A DNA stretch of 64,000 bases. It comes from CAITSH01 sp025356665. Lineage in GTDB: Bacteria > Pseudomonadota > Gammaproteobacteria > Burkholderiales > SG8-39. A program made the position numbers and the translations under genes. The notes under the pieces were generated by a model. The model ran no database searches. It was not told the DNA's origin and was given only the letters and a program-made list of their open reading frames with translations. This document shows positions 61,063 through 64,000 of this stretch, in pieces (position 1 is the first letter of the stretch; every line of letters begins with the position of its first letter). Location: assembly GCA_025356665.1 (NCBI GenBank), contig JANXRV010000019.1, positions 62,001-126,000 of the forward strand, written 5' to 3'.

Positions 61063-61773
61063 CTATAGTGCGAGGTAGGTTGTGCGAACCTCCTCATTTG
61101 CCTGCAGATCGGCAATGCTGCCGGAGAAGCGAATGCGGCCCTTTTCGATGATATAGGCGCGGTCGGACACCTCAGTGGCGAAATGCAGGTTTTGCTCAGA
61201 CAAAAGCACTGATACGCCCGCTCGCTTGAGCTCGCCTATGGCCGCCGCCATTTGGTCGATAATCACCGGAGCGAGCCCCTCTGAAGGTTCGTCAAGCAAA
61301 ATGCAAGACGGATTGCCCATCAAGGTGCGCGCAATGGTCAGCATCTGTTGCTCGCCGCCTGACATGCGGCCTCCCGGACGATTTCGCATTTCACCTAGAT
61401 TGGGGAAAAGGCGAAAGAGTTTTTCCGGCGTCCATTCTGGCACCGACTCTCGCGGGGGTTGGCGGCCGACCTCCAGGTTTTCCATCACCGTGAGGTCAGT
61501 AAAAATCCGCCGCTCCTCCGGCACGTAGCCCAGACCGGCCTTGGCGATCTGAAAAGGCGCGAAGCCGGTGATCCACTTGCCGAGAAAACGGATGGTCCCC
61601 GAACGGGCCGGCGCCAGCCCCATGATGGACTTCATCGTAGTGGACTTTCCGGCGCCGTTGCGCCCGAGCAGCACCACCACCTCACCCCGCCCCACTTCCA
61701 GACCGACATCTGACAGGATGTGCGCCTGGCCGTAATAGGTGTTGATTCCGCTGACCGTTAGCATTGGCGTCAA
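61063..61773 (-). CDS. livF: ABC transporter ATP-binding protein, LivF type
   Basis: One of two ATPases of a branched-chain amino-acid-type (HAAT) importer. Walker A is GRNGAGKST (37-45), the signature is MSGGEQQML, and Walker B is CILLDEPSEGL with the LivF-specific EGLAP. The 236 residues are typical. It overlaps the livG stop by 4 bases. The family also imports amides, urea and aromatic acids, so the neighbouring hydantoinase suggests a cyclic or amide substrate; no periplasmic binding protein gene is seen in the visible part of the operon. Confidence 0.95.
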   Translation of the reverse strand: MTPMLTVSGINTYYGQAHILSDVGLEVGRGEVVVLLGRNGAGKSTTMKSIMGLAPARSGTIRFLGKWITGFAPFQIAKAGLGYVPEERRIFTDLTVMENLEVGRQPPRESVPEWTPEKLFRLFPNLGEMRNRPGGRMSGGEQQMLTIARTLMGNPSCILLDEPSEGLAPVIIDQMAAAIGELKRAGVSVLLSEQNLHFATEVSDRAYIIEKGRIRFSGSIADLQANEEVRTTYLAL

Positions 61774-62561
61774 TGCCTCGATCCGAGATAAACCTGCTGC
61801 ACCTCAGCGTTACCCCGTACTTCGGCCGGCGTGCCCGCAGCGATCAGTCGGCCACGATTGAGCACGATCAACCGGTCGGCATGGGCGAACACGACATCCA
61901 TATCATGTTCGGTAAATAGCACGGCAATGCCGCGCTCGCGAACGATTTCCGCAGTCAGTGCCATCAGTGCGATGCGTTCCTGCGGCGCCATGCCGGCGGT
62001 GGGCTCGTCCATGAGAAGCAGGCGCGGCGCATTAGACAGAGCCACAGCGAGTTCAACCCGTTTGAGATCGCCGTAAGCGAGGATGGAGCACGGACGCTCG
62101 GCCTGCTCGAGCATGCCAACGCGGGAGAGCAGTGTTTCCGCCTCGACACGGTACATATCCCCTGCACGCCGCCAAAAATTGGCCAGGCGGCGGTGATAGG
62201 AAAGTAGCGCCATCTGGACGTTCTCACGCACCGTCATTGAGGGGAAGGTCGCGGTGATCTGGAAAGTACGTCCCACGCCCATGCGCCAGACTTCGCGTGG
62301 CTTTTTGCCAATCACCTCGACATCGTCGATCTTGACGCTGCCCGAATCGGGCCTAAGTTGGCCGTTAAGCATGTTGAAGCAAGTGGTCTTACCTGCGCCG
62401 TTGGGTCCGATCAGCGCCAGCAAGGTGCCAGGTTCAACGAAGAAGCTGACCCCTTGCACCGCCTGCACCCCGCCGAAGGATTTGCTCAGGTCCTGCACCG
62501 CCAGAATCCTAGGGGGGGCTACTAGCGCCGGGTTTTGTCGTTCTGCCTGGGGTGTGCTCAT
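61770..62561 (-). CDS. livG: ABC transporter ATP-binding protein, LivG type
   Basis: The second ATPase of the HAAT importer, 263 residues from the ATG at 62561. Walker A is GPNGAGKTT (52-60); the signature is degenerate as in LivG proteins (LAYGDLKRVELAVAL) and Walker B is LLLMDEPTAGMAP. The LivG-specific insertion FQITATFPSMTVRENVQMAL is present. The start overlaps the permease stop as ATGA; the frame continues upstream to 62882 only in antisense of permease codons and is not coding. Confidence 0.95.
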   Translation of the reverse strand: MSTPQAERQNPALVAPPRILAVQDLSKSFGGVQAVQGVSFFVEPGTLLALIGPNGAGKTTCFNMLNGQLRPDSGSVKIDDVEVIGKKPREVWRMGVGRTFQITATFPSMTVRENVQMALLSYHRRLANFWRRAGDMYRVEAETLLSRVGMLEQAERPCSILAYGDLKRVELAVALSNAPRLLLMDEPTAGMAPQERIALMALTAEIVRERGIAVLFTEHDMDVVFAHADRLIVLNRGRLIAAGTPAEVRGNAEVQQVYLGSRH

Positions 62562-64000
62562 GCATCCTCCCGGCGCATGACGCGACCGCGCAAGAAGCCG
62601 ACAATGCCCTGCGGGAAAGCCAGGACCAGCACGATAATGGTCATGCCCAGCAGCGCGCGCCAGTAATCGGTGTTGCGGGCAATGGTGTCCTGCAGCCAGG
62701 TGAACACCACGGCGCCCACCACCGGTCCGGACAAGGTCTGCACGCCGCCTAGCAATACCATCACCAGGCCGTCGACCGAGCGCGCAATGCTCATGACATC
62801 GGGGGAAATGCTGCCCTTGGAATACGCATAAACGGCGCCGGCAAGTCCGCCGAACATGCCGACGACGACGAACGCGCTCCATTGCAGGCGCGCGAGATCC
62901 ATGCCGATGGCGTCACAACGCAGTGGCGAATCACGCCCCGCCCGCAACGCATACCCCCAGGGTGAGAACAACATGTGCCTGAGCATCCAGATGCCGGCGC
63001 CGCACAGCACCAGCGCGAGGTAATAAAAGGCCGTCTTGCCCGACAGCCACGCGGCCGGCCAGATGCCCACCAGGCCGTTGGACCCGCCGGTGAATTCGTC
63101 CCATTGGAACATCACCGACCAGGCAATCTGCGCGAACGCCAGGGTCAGCATGGCAAGATAGACCCCGGACAGGCGCACACAAAACCAGCCGAATACCAAG
63201 GCTCCGACCCCGGCCAGCAAAGGCGCGGCGAGCAGCGAAACTTCCATTGGCGCGCCGGCGTTCTTGAGCAGCAGTCCGGCGCCGTAGGCCCCGAGGCCCA
63301 TGTAAGCGGCGTGGCCAAAGGAAACCATGCCGGCCGGCCCCATCATGAAATGCAGGCTGGCGGCAAACAAGGCGAATACCAGGATGTCTATGCCGAGAAT
63401 GATCGTGTAGGGCGTCGAAATGAAAGGCAAGGCAAGCAGCAGCGCAAGCAAGGCCCAGGCGCCGCGTTGCAAATTCGGTCCGGCCGGACGCAGCGGCGGC
63501 TCAACATGGGCGCTGGAAACATGCGCCACCGATTGCGGCCGGCCGAGCAGCCCCCAGGGTCGCACGATCAGGACCACGGCCATGACAAGAAATTCCACCA
63601 CCAGCGTCAGCTTGGACAGCGAAATCACCGTGCCAAACAGCGTCACCTGCCCGATGCCATAGCACAAGGCCTTGATTTCGGAGATGAGCAAGGCGGCGAG
63701 AAACGCCCCCGGAATACTGCCCATGCCACCGATCACCACCACGACAAAGGCATCTGAAATAGTGGTCAGGTCGAGGAACAATTGTGCCGGTTCACGCGGA
63801 ATCTGCAGCGCGCCGCCCAGGCCCGCCAGTAACGAACCGAGGGCAAACACACCGGTGAACAGCCACTTCTGGTTCACGCCGAGCGCACCCACCATGTCGC
63901 GATCCTGCGTCGCCGCCCGCACCAGCGTGCCCCAGCGCGTGCGATTGAGCAGCAGCCAGAGCAGGCCCAGCACCGCCGGTCCGATGAAAATGAGCAGCAA
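62558..64000 (-). CDS. Fused LivH-LivM ABC permease (5' end beyond the window)
   Basis: The 480 visible residues contain the C-terminal part of a LivH-type permease (TRWGTLVRAATQDRDMVGAL, VVVIGGMGSIPGAFLAALL, ending LIVRPWGLLG near residue 150), a linker of about 20 residues, then a complete LivM-type permease (GIDILVFALFAASLHFMMGP, GAYGAGLL, FAQIAWSVMF, AGRDSPLRCDAIGMDL, VMVLLGGVQTLSGPVVGA). Both halves share one frame without a stop, so the two permeases are a natural fusion. It ends with a basic tail (RGRVMRRED). The start lies outside the window. Confidence 0.9.
   Translation of the reverse strand: MLLIFIGPAVLGLLWLLLNRTRWGTLVRAATQDRDMVGALGVNQKWLFTGVFALGSLLAGLGGALQIPREPAQLFLDLTTISDAFVVVVIGGMGSIPGAFLAALLISEIKALCYGIGQVTLFGTVISLSKLTLVVEFLVMAVVLIVRPWGLLGRPQSVAHVSSAHVEPPLRPAGPNLQRGAWALLALLLALPFISTPYTIILGIDILVFALFAASLHFMMGPAGMVSFGHAAYMGLGAYGAGLLLKNAGAPMEVSLLAAPLLAGVGALVFGWFCVRLSGVYLAMLTLAFAQIAWSVMFQWDEFTGGSNGLVGIWPAAWLSGKTAFYYLALVLCGAGIWMLRHMLFSPWGYALRAGRDSPLRCDAIGMDLARLQWSAFVVVGMFGGLAGAVYAYSKGSISPDVMSIARSVDGLVMVLLGGVQTLSGPVVGAVVFTWLQDTIARNTDYWRALLGMTIIVLVLAFPQGIVGFLRGRVMRREDA

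Noticed and set aside
62562..62882. Upstream extension of the livG frame with an Arg/His-rich start
   Set aside because: It lies entirely within the permease gene in another frame; the ATG at 62561 with an ATGA overlap begins the conserved LivG sequence.
1..64000. CRISPR arrays, insertion sequences, prophage genes, toxin-antitoxin pairs
   Set aside because: I looked for evenly spaced repeats, transposase or integrase motifs and small paired genes and found none that could be supported.

Overview
The window is a bacterial chromosome segment, most likely from a betaproteobacterium (Burkholderiales/Nitrosomonadales-like). This rests on the gene orders bamA-rseP-dxr-cdsA-uppS-frr-pyrH-tsf-rpsB, smc-zipA-ligA and rimP-nusA-infB-rbfA-truB-rpsO-pnp, on the succinylase branch of lysine synthesis, and on several Bug-type (TctC-like) periplasmic binding proteins, which are especially abundant in that class. 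No rRNA, phage, insertion sequence or CRISPR array is visible. By eye the first ~16 kb is noticeably less GC-rich than the last ~30 kb.

Positions 1-45.5 kb are dense, mostly housekeeping genes. 1-9.9 kb (minus) carries outer-membrane biogenesis (ompH/skp, bamA, rseP), isoprenoid and lipid precursors (dxr, uppS, cdsA) and translation/nucleotide genes (frr, pyrH, tsf, rpsB). A divergent promoter region separates it from map-glnD (plus). 13.7-23.1 kb (minus) is one tight run, smc-zipA-ligA-galU-hpt-mtnP-def. 23.3-29.6 kb (plus) holds queF, dapC-dapD, pilU, an ArsC-like gene, dapE and prmB. A Pro-Arg-His tRNA cluster (minus) and dksA (plus) follow. 30.7-45.5 kb (minus) contains pnp, rpsO, truB, rbfA, infB, nusA and rimP, and upstream of them rluB, scpB, scpA, trpS, an M50 protease, a YciO-type protein and a PHP phosphatase. 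With smc at 20-23 kb the whole SMC-ScpA-ScpB condensin is encoded here.

From 45.5 kb the content is accessory: a TonB-like proline-rich membrane protein of unknown function, an alpha/beta hydrolase, a miniature Bug protein that lacks nearly all of its ligand-binding body, a gamma-carbonic-anhydrase-like protein, a short-chain dehydrogenase, a cytoplasmic sulfatase-family enzyme next to an orphan Bug protein, a decayed DUF748 fragment, a second intact Bug gene, an NTF2-like protein, a small membrane protein, ubiX, and a tightly overlapping operon (about 55.9-64 kb, minus, running off the window). That operon combines a branched-chain-type ABC importer (fused LivH-LivM, LivG, LivF) with hydantoinase/oxoprolinase subunits A and B, a tandem-duplicated ferredoxin-like protein and a secreted ankyrin protein. 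It reads as an uptake-plus-ring-opening system for an unknown cyclic amide or related carbonyl compound and is the best candidate here for an undescribed pathway.

Regulatory points supported by sequence are a sigma-70-like promoter that fires directly into a terminator-like hairpin just ahead of rimP-nusA-infB, terminator-like hairpins in the smc leader and between rpsB and tsf, several bidirectional terminators between convergent genes, and about 280 bp of apparent dual coding where the acidic tail of ScpB overlaps a basic N-terminal extension of RluB.
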